DNA of 63,091 bases from Oscillatoria princeps RMCB-10 (GTDB taxonomy: Bacteria > Cyanobacteriota > Cyanobacteriia > Cyanobacteriales > Oscillatoriaceae), in the NCBI GenBank assembly GCA_019359235.1, contig JAHHHT010000042.1:1-63091 (forward strand), given 5' to 3'. Both the position numbers and the translations under genes were made by a program. This document shows positions 45,995 through 54,692 of the stretch, one piece after another. Within the stretch, counting starts at the first letter, position 1, and the number at the start of each line of letters is the position of its first letter. The notes beneath the pieces are model-generated. The model did not search any database, was not told the origin of the DNA, and saw only the letters and a program-made list of their open reading frames with translations.

Positions 45995-47320
45995 ATGACC
46001 AGCCAACCCAAAATCATTGTCCTCGATGACGACCCCACCGGCTCCCAGACTGTCCACAGCTGCTTGCTGCTCACCCGCTGGGATGCGGACACCCTGCGGC
46101 TGGGGTTGCGCGACTCCTCGCCAATTTTCTTTGTCCTCACCAATACGCGAGCCCTCACCCCAGAGCGAGCCGCCGCAGTCACGCGAGAAGTTTGCCACAA
46201 CCTGAAAGAGGCGATTGCGGCTGAAGGCGTCCGGGATTTCCTCGTCGTCAGCCGTTCCGACTCCACCCTGCGGGGGCATTACCCCGTGGAAACCGACGCG
46301 ATCGCCTCTGAACTTGGCCCGTTTGACGCCCATTTCCTCGTACCGGCATTTTTCGAGGGGGGGCGGTTCACCCGCGACAGCGTGCACTACCTGATCGTCA
46401 ACGGCGCACCGGTGCCGGTGCACGAAACCGAGTTCGCCCGCGATTCCGTCTTTGGCTACCGGCACAGCTACCTCCCCGACTATGTGGGAGAAAAGACCGG
46501 CGGGCGAATCCCCGCCAGCGCGGTTGAGCGATTTTTGCTCTCGGACATCCGCACCGGCACCCTCGAACGCCTGGCTTCCCTCACCGGCAACCAGTGCTGT
46601 GTCGTCGATGGCGAAACCCAGGCAGACCTTGACAAATTTGCCGCCGATGTGTTAAAATCCGCAAGCCAGGGCAAACGCTTCCTGTTCCGCAGCGCCGCCA
46701 GCATCCTGACCTCCCTCGCCAATCTCGGCCCGCAGCCGGTGGCGGCTGAGGATATGGCCCAATACGTGCGCGAGGGCAAAGCCGGCGCGGCGATCGTCGG
46801 CTCCCACGTCAAGAAGTCCACGGAACAGCTGGAACACCTGCTGCGAGAGCCCGGTGTGGTGGGGATTGAGGTGGATGTGGCCCATTTGCTCGACGAGTCG
46901 GAGCAAGCGCGATCCGAGATCCTCGCCACAACCCTGGACAAGGTTCATCAAGCTCACGCCGCCGGCTTGACGCCGGTGGTTTATACGAGCCGGCAGGAAC
47001 TCACCTTTGACAGTGTGGGAGTGCGCTTGCAGTTTGGTTTAGCGGTTTCCGCCTTGCTGATGGATATCGTGCGCGGAATGCCTGTGGATATTGGATTTCT
47101 GATCAGCAAGGGGGGAATTACTTCTAATGATGTTTTGAGTGCCGGCTTGGCGCTGAGGGCGGCGCGGCTGCTGGGCCAAATTTTAGCCGGCTGCTCAGTG
47201 GTGCGCGCGCCAGAAGATCACCCCCAATTTCCCAACTTGCCGGTGGTGCTGTTCCCCGGCAATGTGGGCGATGCCGGTGCGCTGGCTACCATTTACCGCC
47301 GGTTGAGCAAACATATTTAG
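45995..47320 (+). CDS. Four-carbon acid sugar kinase family protein (DUF1537)
   Basis: A 441-residue protein. The N-terminal SBD-like domain begins IIVLDDDPTGSQTV, the signature of the family, with SRSDSTLRGHYPVE and LVPAFFEGGRFT after it. The C-terminal nucleotide-binding domain contains LISKGGITSNDVLSAGL and LPVVLFPGNVGD. Characterised relatives (OtnK, DtnK, DenK) phosphorylate threonate, erythronate and similar four-carbon acids. In those operons an aldolase and a dehydrogenase accompany the kinase; here none is adjacent, so the cyanobacterial substrate is open. Length is usual for the family. Confidence 0.85.
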   Translation: MTSQPKIIVLDDDPTGSQTVHSCLLLTRWDADTLRLGLRDSSPIFFVLTNTRALTPERAAAVTREVCHNLKEAIAAEGVRDFLVVSRSDSTLRGHYPVETDAIASELGPFDAHFLVPAFFEGGRFTRDSVHYLIVNGAPVPVHETEFARDSVFGYRHSYLPDYVGEKTGGRIPASAVERFLLSDIRTGTLERLASLTGNQCCVVDGETQADLDKFAADVLKSASQGKRFLFRSAASILTSLANLGPQPVAAEDMAQYVREGKAGAAIVGSHVKKSTEQLEHLLREPGVVGIEVDVAHLLDESEQARSEILATTLDKVHQAHAAGLTPVVYTSRQELTFDSVGVRLQFGLAVSALLMDIVRGMPVDIGFLISKGGITSNDVLSAGLALRAARLLGQILAGCSVVRAPEDHPQFPNLPVVLFPGNVGDAGALATIYRRLSKHI

Positions 47321-47379
47321 AAACTGGGGTGCGCCGCAAGAATTTCAAATGAATTCCAAGGCGCACCCCGCAAAGTATA

Positions 47380-47445
47380 GTAGGGTGCGTTCCGCATGAC
47401 TGAGATGCCCCTTACTTTGTCGCCGGTGTGGGGAACGCACCCTAC
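47380..47445. repeat. GGTGCGTTCCGCATGACTGA element, left of pentapeptide gene
   Basis: GTAGGGTGCGTTCCGCATGA at the left and GGGGAACGCACCCTAC at the right. A near copy is at 48190-48256. Confidence 0.85.
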
Positions 47446-47527
47446 CCAGGAACTGCTGCGGTTTCAGCAAACAGCAGGTTATTCTAAAAAGCAACTTTTT
47501 CTGAGAAGTGTGTCCAGCTCTGGGATT

Positions 47528-48139
47528 ATGAAACTAAAAACTATAGCTATCTTTGCCCTAGCAGCTCCCCTTAGCTTAGCCGCTTCAACGCAGGCTCAAA
47601 ACGCCAGCCCTATTCAACAATTGCAGAACACAAAGAGGTGTATAAGATGTCAGTTAGTTGGGGCCAACCTGGCGGGGGCGGACTTGAGAGACGCCCAGCT
47701 GCTGGAAGCCAACTTATTTGGTGCCAACCTCAGCGGTGCCAACCTGAGTAATGCCAGCTTAATTGGTGCCGATTTAACGAGTGCCAACCTGAGCGGTGCT
47801 GTCTTGAGGGGTGCCGATTTGAAAAATGCCAACCTGAAAATTGCTAACCTGAGCGGTGCCGATTTAACTGATGTCAACCTGAAGGGTGCCAACCTGAGTA
47901 ATGCCAAGCTCACCGGCGCTAGGCTGAGGACTGACGGGATGACAGATGTTAACATGGAGGGGGCAGACCTATCAAAAGCCGATTTGAGCAGCAACAGCCT
48001 GTTTCGTGTCAACCTGAAAAATGCTAACCTGACTGACGCGAATCTGAGCAGCGCTTTTTTCAGAGATACCAACGTGGAGGGGGCCTATTTTTGTGGGGCA
48101 ATCATGCCCGATAACAGAAGCAGGGGGCCATGCCGGTAG
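47528..48139 (+). CDS. Exported pentapeptide-repeat protein
   Basis: A 203-residue protein starting MKLKTIAIFALAAPLSLAAS, a signal peptide with a likely cut after STQA or nearby. After a short QNASPIQQLQNTKRCIRCQL linker with a CIRC motif come about 26 pentapeptide units of the A(D/N)Lxx type (GANLSGANLSNASLIGADLT). These fold into a right-handed quadrilateral beta-helix, probably in the periplasm or lumen. Function is unknown for most. The ATG at 47528 is preferred because it begins the signal sequence; the open frame upstream passes through a repeat element. Confidence 0.85.
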   Translation: MKLKTIAIFALAAPLSLAASTQAQNASPIQQLQNTKRCIRCQLVGANLAGADLRDAQLLEANLFGANLSGANLSNASLIGADLTSANLSGAVLRGADLKNANLKIANLSGADLTDVNLKGANLSNAKLTGARLRTDGMTDVNMEGADLSKADLSSNSLFRVNLKNANLTDANLSSAFFRDTNVEGAYFCGAIMPDNRSRGPCR

Positions 48140-48150
48140 TGAGAGCGGAT

Positions 48151-48182
48151 AAACCCGGTTTCTCAAAAAAACCGGGTTTCTT
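48151..48182 (+). terminator. Hairpin after the pentapeptide gene
   Basis: AAACCCGGTTTCTC and its near complement with an A-rich loop, 12 nt after the stop. Same family as 41070. Confidence 0.6.
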
Positions 48183-48189
48183 GCCCCCA

Positions 48190-48256
48190 GTGGGGTGCGT
48201 TCCGCATGACTGAACTCACCGGCACAAAGTCGCCGGTGCCCCGGAACGCACCCTAC
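48190..48256. repeat. GGTGCGTTCCGCATGACTGA element, right of pentapeptide gene
   Basis: It matches 47380-47445 at both ends and in CGCCGGTG near the right arm. It lies immediately beyond the stop of the minus-strand aspartoacylase gene. Confidence 0.85.
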
Positions 48257-49131
48257 AAATAAACTTCGGTTTTTTTTGTGTGACACATGGCGGCACCCTG
48301 CTCGTAGTAGGCGGCTTCATTGATAAACACCGGCCAGACGGTTTCGGACTCTTCATAGTAAATCGTCTCGCCCTCAAACGTGATAAAAAGGGGGTCGCCT
48401 TTTTTCAGTTCCTGATAGTCTCTGCCCTGAAGCTGGGGGTGAACCATCGCCTCAAGTTCGCCGTTTTGGTTTCGCGGATAGTCCACAACTTTTAAATGCC
48501 GGTACAGGGTGAGGGGGGAATTGGCTGCGGTCAGTTCACCCCGATTATATTTTTCTATATAATCTAGGATAGCGTAAACCAGCGCTTCTGTTTGTTGAAA
48601 CAAGCCGGCATGAAGCGTTCCCTGCGGAACCGGGCCAACTTCGAGGGCGAAACCCCGTTCTGAGATGGATTCCAAATAGTAGGAATCTTCGCCTTGGCTG
48701 AGGGTTTGGTAAACTTTCAGCGCGGGTTCTATTGAAGTGAGATAAGCTGCCAGTTGCAGGTAAAAGGAGTCAGGGCCCGGAAGGATGGCAGTCAGGCCCA
48801 TGTTGGCAGTCGTGCTGTGCAAGTCCAGGATAAAATCAAATTTGGGATGGCCTTTGGGGCCGAGGAGTTGATTGAGTTCCTTAGCTCTTTTGTCTTCCCA
48901 GGCAGAGAGGGTGGGGTTTTGCAGGTCATTGAGGGTAAAGCAGCGGTTTAAGTCCCGGTCAATATATCTGCGACCTGCCTGAAAGGCTTGCGGGTTGGCG
49001 AGCAAGGCCAGGGTTTGAAAAGAGGTTTTTTTAAGTATTTCTGGGTGCTTTTGCCATTTTTTTATTAGGTAAGCACCGGTAAATTCGTTTCCGTGAGTCC
49101 CGCCGACAATCGCCACACTACCGATCTGCAT
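48253..49131 (-). CDS. Aspartoacylase / N-acyl amino acid amidohydrolase
   Basis: A 292-residue zinc hydrolase of the AspA/AstE family. Zinc ligands: H13 and E16 in VGGTHGNEFTGAYL, and the His of ILDLHSTTANMG; substrate-binding RDLNRCF lies between them, and FALEVGPVPQG carries the catalytic Glu. It deacylates N-acyl-aspartate or similar N-acyl amino acids. The start at 49131 was chosen because AAGGAG lies 5 nt upstream; the longer open frame to 49266 lacks homology. It is divergent from minC. Confidence 0.88.
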   Translation of the reverse strand: MQIGSVAIVGGTHGNEFTGAYLIKKWQKHPEILKKTSFQTLALLANPQAFQAGRRYIDRDLNRCFTLNDLQNPTLSAWEDKRAKELNQLLGPKGHPKFDFILDLHSTTANMGLTAILPGPDSFYLQLAAYLTSIEPALKVYQTLSQGEDSYYLESISERGFALEVGPVPQGTLHAGLFQQTEALVYAILDYIEKYNRGELTAANSPLTLYRHLKVVDYPRNQNGELEAMVHPQLQGRDYQELKKGDPLFITFEGETIYYEESETVWPVFINEAAYYEQGAAMCHTKKTEVYL

Positions 49132-49363
49132 AAGCGCTCCTTGCAAGTGAGAACTGCTACCGATAGCCTCTTGTATAGCACAGGCAGGATGCCTGTGCGC
49201 TGGGGAGATGGCCACCGGCCCGGCAGACCTGCCGCCGGCATCCTCTGTTGCTGGAACCTCCGGCATGAGATGATAAGATGGCTGAATTCTAGATAAGATT
49301 GATACTTAGTCTTTCTCGATGCGCTACCCACTCCCTGGGGAAGCTAGTTGAAGGGAAACCTGA

Positions 49364-50170
49364 ATGAGTTCCGATTCCTCTGTTCCTTTCGTGTTAAGCG
49401 ATCCCGAACCCCCTCCCGAAAGCAATCGCAACCCGCAAGTGCGGTTCAAAACTGAGGGGGGACGGCTGCTGTTAATATTGCCTCCGGAAGCGGAGAGCAC
49501 CGGCTCGAATGGGCCACCGGCAAGCAATTGGCCCGATATGTGGCAGCAGATGCAGCTGAGACTGAATGCCAGCGAGCGCTTCTGGGAGCCGAATACAGAA
49601 GTGCACTTGATGGCGCAAGACCGGCTGCTGGACGCCCGCCAGCTGCAAGCGCTGGCGGACGCCCTCAGCGAAGCGCAGCTGCTGCTGGCGCGAGTCCACA
49701 CCACCCGCCGCCAAACGGCAGTCGCCGCCGCCGCCGCCGGCTACTCGGTGGAACAGCTGTCCTCGCCGGCGGCGCTGCTGCCCTCCCGCATCGCGCCGGC
49801 GGTGCCTATGGCAGACGCCCTCTATCTAGAAACTACCGTCCGCTCTGGGGTGGAAGTTCGCCATCCCGGCACTGTGGTGCTGATGGGAGACGTGAATCCA
49901 GGAGGAGTGATAGTGGCGGACGGGGATATCCTGATCTGGGGGCGTCTGCGCGGCTTGGCTCATGCAGGTGCCGGCGGGAAGACGGAATGCGTGATTATGG
50001 CGCTGCAGATGCAGCCCACCCAGATTCGCATTGGGGATTTTTTGGCCAGGGCACCGGAGCCGCCACCGGGGCTGCAGTATCCAGAAGTGGCTTACGTGAG
50101 CGGACAGGGAATTCGCATCACTAGGGCGGCTGATTTTTCCAGAAGCCAGCTGCTGTCAAAAATCAGCTGA
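49364..50170 (+). CDS. minC: Septum site-determining protein MinC
   Basis: A 268-residue division inhibitor. The N-terminal domain is longer and poorly conserved in cyanobacteria (NRNPQVRFKTEGGRLLLILP begins the fold; LRLNASERFWEPNTEVHLMA follows). The C-terminal beta-helix is clear: VRSGVEVRHPGTVVLMGDVN, GGVIVADGDILIWGRLRGLA and IMALQMQPTQIRIGDFLA. MinC blocks FtsZ assembly at sites marked by MinD. Start ATG at 49364 follows AGGGAA by 8 nt. It is first in the minCDE unit; minD starts 181 nt later. Confidence 0.92.
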   Translation: MSSDSSVPFVLSDPEPPPESNRNPQVRFKTEGGRLLLILPPEAESTGSNGPPASNWPDMWQQMQLRLNASERFWEPNTEVHLMAQDRLLDARQLQALADALSEAQLLLARVHTTRRQTAVAAAAAGYSVEQLSSPAALLPSRIAPAVPMADALYLETTVRSGVEVRHPGTVVLMGDVNPGGVIVADGDILIWGRLRGLAHAGAGGKTECVIMALQMQPTQIRIGDFLARAPEPPPGLQYPEVAYVSGQGIRITRAADFSRSQLLSKIS

Positions 50171-50351
50171 GGGGCGATCCAAAGTGATTTGCAATCGCTG
50201 TCTGTGGTAAATTTAGGAGTCTGGCACAATTGATTCAACTGCATCAATTCTGCCATTGCCAGAAACAGCGAAAAGCTTAATTTGGCGGCGCTCTGTGGTT
50301 CTAGTTAAGGCAAAGTCTAGGTTCACCAGCATTCGTGAGTTGTACGGTTTC

Positions 50352-51158
50352 ATGAGTCGCATTATTGTGATCACGTCTGGTAAGGGAGGGGTGGGCAAAA
50401 CCACCTGCACAGCGAATTTAGGAATGGCTCTGGCTAAAATGGGCCGCCAGGTTGCTGTTGTGGATGCGGATTTCGGTCTGCGAAATCTGGACTTGCTTCT
50501 GGGTTTGGAAAACCGGATTGTTTACACCGCAGTGGAGGTGATCGCCGGCGAGTGCCGGCTGGAGCAAGCTTTGGTGAAAGATAAGCGCCAGTCCCGACTG
50601 GTGCTGCTGCCGGCAGCTCAAAACCGCATGAAAGATGCCGTCAGCCCGGAGCAAATGAAGCAACTGATTGACGAGTTGGCCCAGAAGTACGATTATATTT
50701 TGATTGACAGTCCGGCTGGGATTGAGCAGGGCTTTCAAAATGCGATTGTGGCCGCCAAGGAAGCGGTGATTGTCACCACCCCGGAAATTGCTGCAGTCCG
50801 CGACGCCGACCGGGTGGTGGGCTTGCTGGAAGCTCAGGGGATCAAGAAGATTAATCTTGTTGTCAACCGCCTCAGACCGGGAATGGTGGAAGCGAATGAC
50901 ATGATGTCGGTGCAGGACGTGCAGGAAATTCTGGCCATTCCTTTGATTGGGGTGATCCCAGATGATGAGAAGGTGATCGTTTCTACGAACCGGGGGGAAC
51001 CCTTAGTATTGACAGAAACTGTCTCGCTCGCCGGTACGGCGCTTGACCACATCGCCAAACGCCTGGAAGGTCAGAAGGTGGAGTTTCTTGACCTGTCCAA
51101 CACTAATGAGGGCTTTTTCGCCTGGATTCGCAAGCTGTTCTCCTCGAAGATAATGTAA
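50352..51158 (+). CDS. minD: Septum site-determining ATPase MinD
   Basis: A 268-residue membrane-switching ATPase. The deviant Walker [10 protein letters not shown] lies at residues 10-18, switch I in [15 protein letters not shown], and [14 protein letters not shown] carries Walker B. The C-terminal amphipathic helix ([16 protein letters not shown]) is the membrane-targeting sequence. It recruits MinC and is released by MinE. The ATG at 50352 matches the family start [13 protein letters not shown]; an upstream in-frame extension to 50256 is not conserved. The stop overlaps the minE start by one base. Confidence 0.96.
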   Translation: MSRIIVITSGKGGVGKTTCTANLGMALAKMGRQVAVVDADFGLRNLDLLLGLENRIVYTAVEVIAGECRLEQALVKDKRQSRLVLLPAAQNRMKDAVSPEQMKQLIDELAQKYDYILIDSPAGIEQGFQNAIVAAKEAVIVTTPEIAAVRDADRVVGLLEAQGIKKINLVVNRLRPGMVEANDMMSVQDVQEILAIPLIGVIPDDEKVIVSTNRGEPLVLTETVSLAGTALDHIAKRLEGQKVEFLDLSNTNEGFFAWIRKLFSSKIM

Positions 51159-51472
51159 TGGCACCCCCCCCGTCTACCCCCGAAAAACCCATGATCAGCG
51201 AACTTCTAGAACGACTTTTTTTTCGAGCCGGTGCAAGTACCAGTCGTCAGGAAGTCAAACGCCGTCTCAAACTGGTTATCGCCCACGACCGGGCTGACCT
51301 CTCCCCCGAGATGATTGAGTCGATGCAGAAAGAAATCCTGGCAGTGGTGTCGAGGTATGTTGAACTGGAGATGGATGGATTGGAGTTTTCTCTGGAGAGC
51401 AGCCAGCGGGCGACGGCGCTGATTGCCAATTTCCCCATCCGCAGAGTAAAAGCCAATCAGCCTGAAGAGTAA
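51158..51472 (+). CDS. minE: Division-site topological factor MinE
   Basis: A 104-residue protein. [11 protein letters not shown] near the N-terminus is the anti-MinCD helix region, followed by [20 protein letters not shown] and [20 protein letters not shown], the dimerising beta-hairpin core. It stimulates MinD ATPase and drives MinCD off the membrane. TAATG overlap with minD shows coupling. The acidic C-terminus is short, as in other cyanobacteria. Confidence 0.95.
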   Translation: MAPPPSTPEKPMISELLERLFFRAGASTSRQEVKRRLKLVIAHDRADLSPEMIESMQKEILAVVSRYVELEMDGLEFSLESSQRATALIANFPIRRVKANQPEE

Positions 51473-51622
51473 CCGCAGCTCGGGGATGCCGGTCTGCAGT
51501 CGCAGCAGTCCTCGACCTGCTGGTGTCCTTGCGCGGGATTGCCGGCTACTCACACTACATTATTGGATTTTTGTCAAGGCTGGGTGGCAATTTCTGCCGC
51601 CGGCATGGGTGGGCGTCTTCAA

Positions 51623-52108
51623 CTACTCTCCCGCAGCCCGCAAGATATCAGCGTACAGTTGATTGCTAACCCGGAAACCAGGCAGTGCTATGAGAGCGTC
51701 CATCACCGGCTTGACGGCGGCAATCAGTCCCCTGCGTTTTGCGGCCAGAAGAACTCCCAACAAGCCAGTAATTTTCACTCCCAATCTAGAGGCTACTGTT
51801 CTGCCTTGATAGTCGTCTATCAGAAGTCTGTCTGCTGATAACTCTATAGCCAGTGCAATTGCCTCAGACTCACCCTCATCGAGTTCTGCCTGAAGTTCTG
51901 TTACAAGGTTGCGGTTTACCACCTGTTGAGTTTGAATCCAGGATAGGGTTTGCACTTCCACAGTACCGGGTACTGCATAGGGCAAACCAGCCATTTCATT
52001 GTAGACTGCTTGGGGAATAATGATGCTGCCGTAGAGCTGTTGCAACAGGTTTAGCTGTCCCACGGCAGCCAGGTTGGTAATTGGCGAAGTATTGCTGATA
52101 ACAGTCAC
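51623..52108 (-). CDS. DUF3368 PIN-domain toxin
   Basis: A 161-residue PIN-like protein. The family start ISNTSPITNLAAVGQL is present (Asn where many PIN proteins have the first Asp, as is usual for this group), followed by LDEGESEAIALAIEL and RLLIDDYQGRTVA, which supply the acidic residues for metal-dependent RNA cleavage. The start is a GTG at 52108 overlapping the antitoxin stop (GTGA). It forms a toxin-antitoxin pair with the UPF0175 gene upstream. Confidence 0.85.
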   Translation of the reverse strand: MTVISNTSPITNLAAVGQLNLLQQLYGSIIIPQAVYNEMAGLPYAVPGTVEVQTLSWIQTQQVVNRNLVTELQAELDEGESEAIALAIELSADRLLIDDYQGRTVASRLGVKITGLLGVLLAAKRRGLIAAVKPVMDALIALPGFRVSNQLYADILRAAGE

Positions 52109-52350
52109 AAGTCACCCCACTCTCGCAGATTCTTGAGGTCGGTTTGAAAATCTTCGACATCGTAGTTGACGCAAATTCCGCGTCTGGAGAGTTCCTGTTG
52201 GAACTCGATTAAATGCATGCCGGCTAGGCGGCGGGCAATGCCTGTGCTGAGTTTCTTTTGCTGGTAGAGCAGAATGGCAATTTCTCGCTTTAATTCGTCT
52301 TCTGACATTCTTGCTGCCTTAAGGATGTCATCGGAAATGACTACACTCAT
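52105..52350 (-). CDS. UPF0175 antitoxin
   Basis: An 81-residue protein with the UPF0175 pattern: SEDELKREIAILLYQQKKLS, IARRLAGMHLIEFQQELSRR, GICVNYDVEDFQTDL. It has a helix-turn-helix character and likely both binds its promoter and neutralises the DUF3368 toxin. AGGAGG lies 7 nt before the ATG at 52350, an excellent site, and fixes the start; a longer open frame to 52389 is less likely. It overlaps the toxin gene by 4 nt. Confidence 0.87.
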   Translation of the reverse strand: MSVVISDDILKAARMSEDELKREIAILLYQQKKLSTGIARRLAGMHLIEFQQELSRRGICVNYDVEDFQTDLKNLREWGDL

Positions 52351-52564
52351 GGTCTTTCCTCCTGTGCCTGCATCTGTATTGTAGCACATTCAGCGAGGGG
52401 GCGAACGCTTTCGCACGCCATCCCGCACGAGCTTGGCTTGCTGGACAAGCCTACCTCGAAAAATTCCACCGGCAACCGGATTTTTGAGCGATTGCAACCC
52501 GAAATGATTGAAAATCCCTGTAACTGGCGCTCTTCATTCAACCGGCAAGTGGGGATTTCTTCTG

Positions 52565-52963
52565 TCACTCAACCGGCACGCCGGCATCGAGAAGCTTCCC
52601 CACCATCTGACACAGTTGCTCTGCCTCAAAGGGTTTGGTTAAATATTCGGTAGCGCCAGCCATCTTGCCTATCACTCTGTCAAACGCTTTGTTGCGTGCG
52701 GTTAGCATAATGATCGGAAGCAGGTTGAACTGGGGCAATTGTCGCAGGGCGCGGCAGAGTTCCAAGCCGTCAATTTCGGGCATGGAAACATCTAATAACA
52801 GAAGGTTAATCGGCTCTTTATAGATTGCTTCTAGCGCCTCTCGTGCGTTGCTCGCTACGATAACTCGGTAATACCTGCCCAGGACATGCGCGATTAGTTT
52901 TTGGGTGATGGGGCAATCATCTACTGCCAGGATAGTTGGCACGCGCTCTAAACTGGAATACAT
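52565..52963 (-). CDS. Single-domain response regulator
   Basis: A 132-residue CheY/PatA-like receiver. Acidic pair D15-D16 in LAVDDCPIT, phospho-acceptor D58 in LLLLDVSMPEIDG, the Thr of MLTAR and the Lys of LTKPFEAEQL are all present, so it should be phosphorylated. There is no output domain. It may act in motility or as a relay; no kinase gene is adjacent. AGGA lies 7 nt before the ATG at 52963, which supports this start over an upstream one at 52993. Confidence 0.88.
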   Translation of the reverse strand: MYSSLERVPTILAVDDCPITQKLIAHVLGRYYRVIVASNAREALEAIYKEPINLLLLDVSMPEIDGLELCRALRQLPQFNLLPIIMLTARNKAFDRVIGKMAGATEYLTKPFEAEQLCQMVGKLLDAGVPVE

Positions 52964-52993
52964 ATTTATCCTACATCTCCTGTTTGAGAACAA

Positions 52994-53367
52994 TACGCGA
53001 AATATTAAAATATTGGCTAGTAGGTAGTGGCTAAGGGTTAGGGGTTATTCATGTGGTATGGCATCCCCAGTAGCGGAAGACCTGTTATTATAACATTTTT
53101 TTAATCCTTTTGGGATGCGGGTCGGGATTTAGGATTGGGGCGAGCGCGTCTTGCCGCTCTGTCTGAGATGGGGCGCTCCCACAGCAGCTCATTCTTTACC
53201 ACACAGTCCCGATTTTGTCAAGTGGTTTCGGGAGTTCTGCAGGTCCGATCTTGCCGGTGTTCGTGAGTGTGCCGGCACTTCCCCAACCGGCACTTGACAG
53301 CAAGCGCCATCGTGCGGCCATCCTAAATCATGCGTGAAATTCCCCTGTAGGGTGCCGAGTGCGGGAA
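52994..53367. other. Gap without a recognised gene
   Basis: About 370 bp. A T-rich stretch near 53095-53105 may end a transcript. No open frame of interest. Confidence 0.4.
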
Positions 53368-54033
53368 TTATGAAGGCAAACTTCTGATAAATGTTCTTGT
53401 GTCTTCAATCAAAGCTGAAAAGCGTTTGTGAATGGGGTAAAAGCAAAAAACTTCCGCATCATTGAGATCTCGCCCACCGGCAGCCGTGAGGGCTTGATTT
53501 TCGATGCGCTCCCGCTCCTCTGCGCCCATCACCTTTTCAACTCTTTTCAGGTAATTGGTATCTAAGACCCCGTTGTTGTGGGTGTAGAGATGCCGGTGGA
53601 CGAAGTATTCCTGGATCGACTTAAAGGTGGGCATAGTTTTTAGGTCGATTCCAAGTTCTGTTTTGTAGAGGTTGGCGAGGGATTGATTGGAGCCAGGTAA
53701 CACCCGCTGAAAGACCACTTCCGGACAGTTAAGTCGTTTGAAATGCAATTCAAGCGCTGCCCGTGATGCCAGCCCCTTCTTTTCCATATAGTAGGAGCGG
53801 CTAAAAGCTTCAATTTCCGTGCCCAGCCGGAGAAAATTGCCGATTCTCATGAAAGTCAGAGAATAATCCGATTCATAAGCTTCCAGCAGGTTGGTAGCTC
53901 CCGGATACAATTTCTTGCCCTCTTCAAAAAGAAGAAAATTTTTCAGGGCATTTTTCAGCACCGGCAAGAGAACAAGCTCCTGATGCGCTATACGATTAAC
54001 TCCCAGCAATCCAGTCTGCTGAGCTTTATTCAA
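53368..54033 (-). CDS. HEPN-motif protein of unknown function
   Basis: A 221-residue, mostly helical protein not assigned to a named family. It contains HRHLYTHNNGVLDTNYLKRV, where RHLYTH fits the R-x4-H motif of HEPN ribonucleases, in the RHxxxHxxGxxD context known from abortive-infection-like proteins. A TTG at 54033 with AGGAG five nt upstream is the best start; a GTG at 54048 is the alternative but lies before that site. No antitoxin-like partner (for example an MNT nucleotidyltransferase) is adjacent. Nuclease activity is an inference from the motif alone. Confidence 0.6.
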   Translation of the reverse strand: MNKAQQTGLLGVNRIAHQELVLLPVLKNALKNFLLFEEGKKLYPGATNLLEAYESDYSLTFMRIGNFLRLGTEIEAFSRSYYMEKKGLASRAALELHFKRLNCPEVVFQRVLPGSNQSLANLYKTELGIDLKTMPTFKSIQEYFVHRHLYTHNNGVLDTNYLKRVEKVMGAEERERIENQALTAAGGRDLNDAEVFCFYPIHKRFSALIEDTRTFIRSLPS

Positions 54034-54048
54034 GTTAGCTCCTGGCAC

Positions 54049-54346
54049 AGGTTTAATAATTAGTGATGGGGTCTGTGTGTCTATATTATAGACAGTAGTG
54101 ACGCGCTGGGCGTTCTACAGACAAGGCGCTCCCTCCGACCTCAGGGACATGATCGACAGGCATTCCGGCCTGTCCCTGCTAGCTCACATGCGTGGGGCAG
54201 GCGAGACGCCTGCCCTCACTGAGGGGAGCGAGAGCCCTCTCACCGGCACCCTGCAAGTGCCGGCACCTCCCCAACCGGCACTGACTCTGGCGGTTCAGCT
54301 CGACTCGGAAGGTGCCGGTGGCGCAAAGGAATCGCCGGCAAAGAGC
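54049..54346. other. Repeat-rich gap
   Basis: Contains GCAGGCGAGACGCCTGC and GACAGGCATTCCGGCCTGTC palindromes related to the 103-bp repeat unit at 1641. An open plus-strand frame here (54098-54388) is an artefact of that composition. Confidence 0.5.
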
Positions 54347-54655
54347 TCAACCCATCTCGTCGAGCCAGCTTTGAATCGCGCCAGCTAAATTCGGCAGGTT
54401 GCGGGGGGAACCCTTGAGGGGTGGCTCTAGCGGCGCGTCAGTTATCCAGCCGGTGTGGGAAGCACCGGCAAGTTTGCGGCAGAAATTCACAAGCTCTGGA
54501 TAGGGTTCGCAACCTTCTAAAATTCAAGCCAGGTTTTGTTTTTGCAGCCGGTGTTTGATTTGGGAAGGCGGTTGTTCTGAGTATTCAATTACCGCAGGAA
54601 ACCAATCGCTGCTAAGATTTTCTGTCAGCGTTGAGGCGGCATAGTAACAACTAAT
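54347..54655 (-). pseudogene. C-terminal remnant of an unidentified gene with an internal stop
   Basis: Read on the minus strand, one frame is open from 54655 to the stop at 54347 except for a TGA at 54534-54536: TENLSSDWFPAVIEYSEQPP, KHRLQKQNLA, then stop, ILEGCEPYPELVNFCRKLAG, ASHTGWITDAPLEPPLKGSP and AGAIQSWLDEMG. The composition is protein-like on both sides of the stop, and a single TGG-to-TGA change explains it. It lies 38 nt downstream of the DUF1822 gene on the same strand and was probably its operon partner. The family was not recognised. Confidence 0.6.
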
Positions 54656-54692
54656 TTATCCACACCGGCACTCCTGAAATCCACATCTCAAG

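Noticed and set aside
48253-48260. Overlap of the aspartoacylase stop with the repeat at 48190-48256 as a fusion or disruption
   Set aside because: The gene reaches a natural family-length end; the contact is only a few bases.
54098-54388. 96-codon plus-strand frame
   Set aside because: It lies across palindromic repeats and antisense to the decayed gene at 54347-54655.
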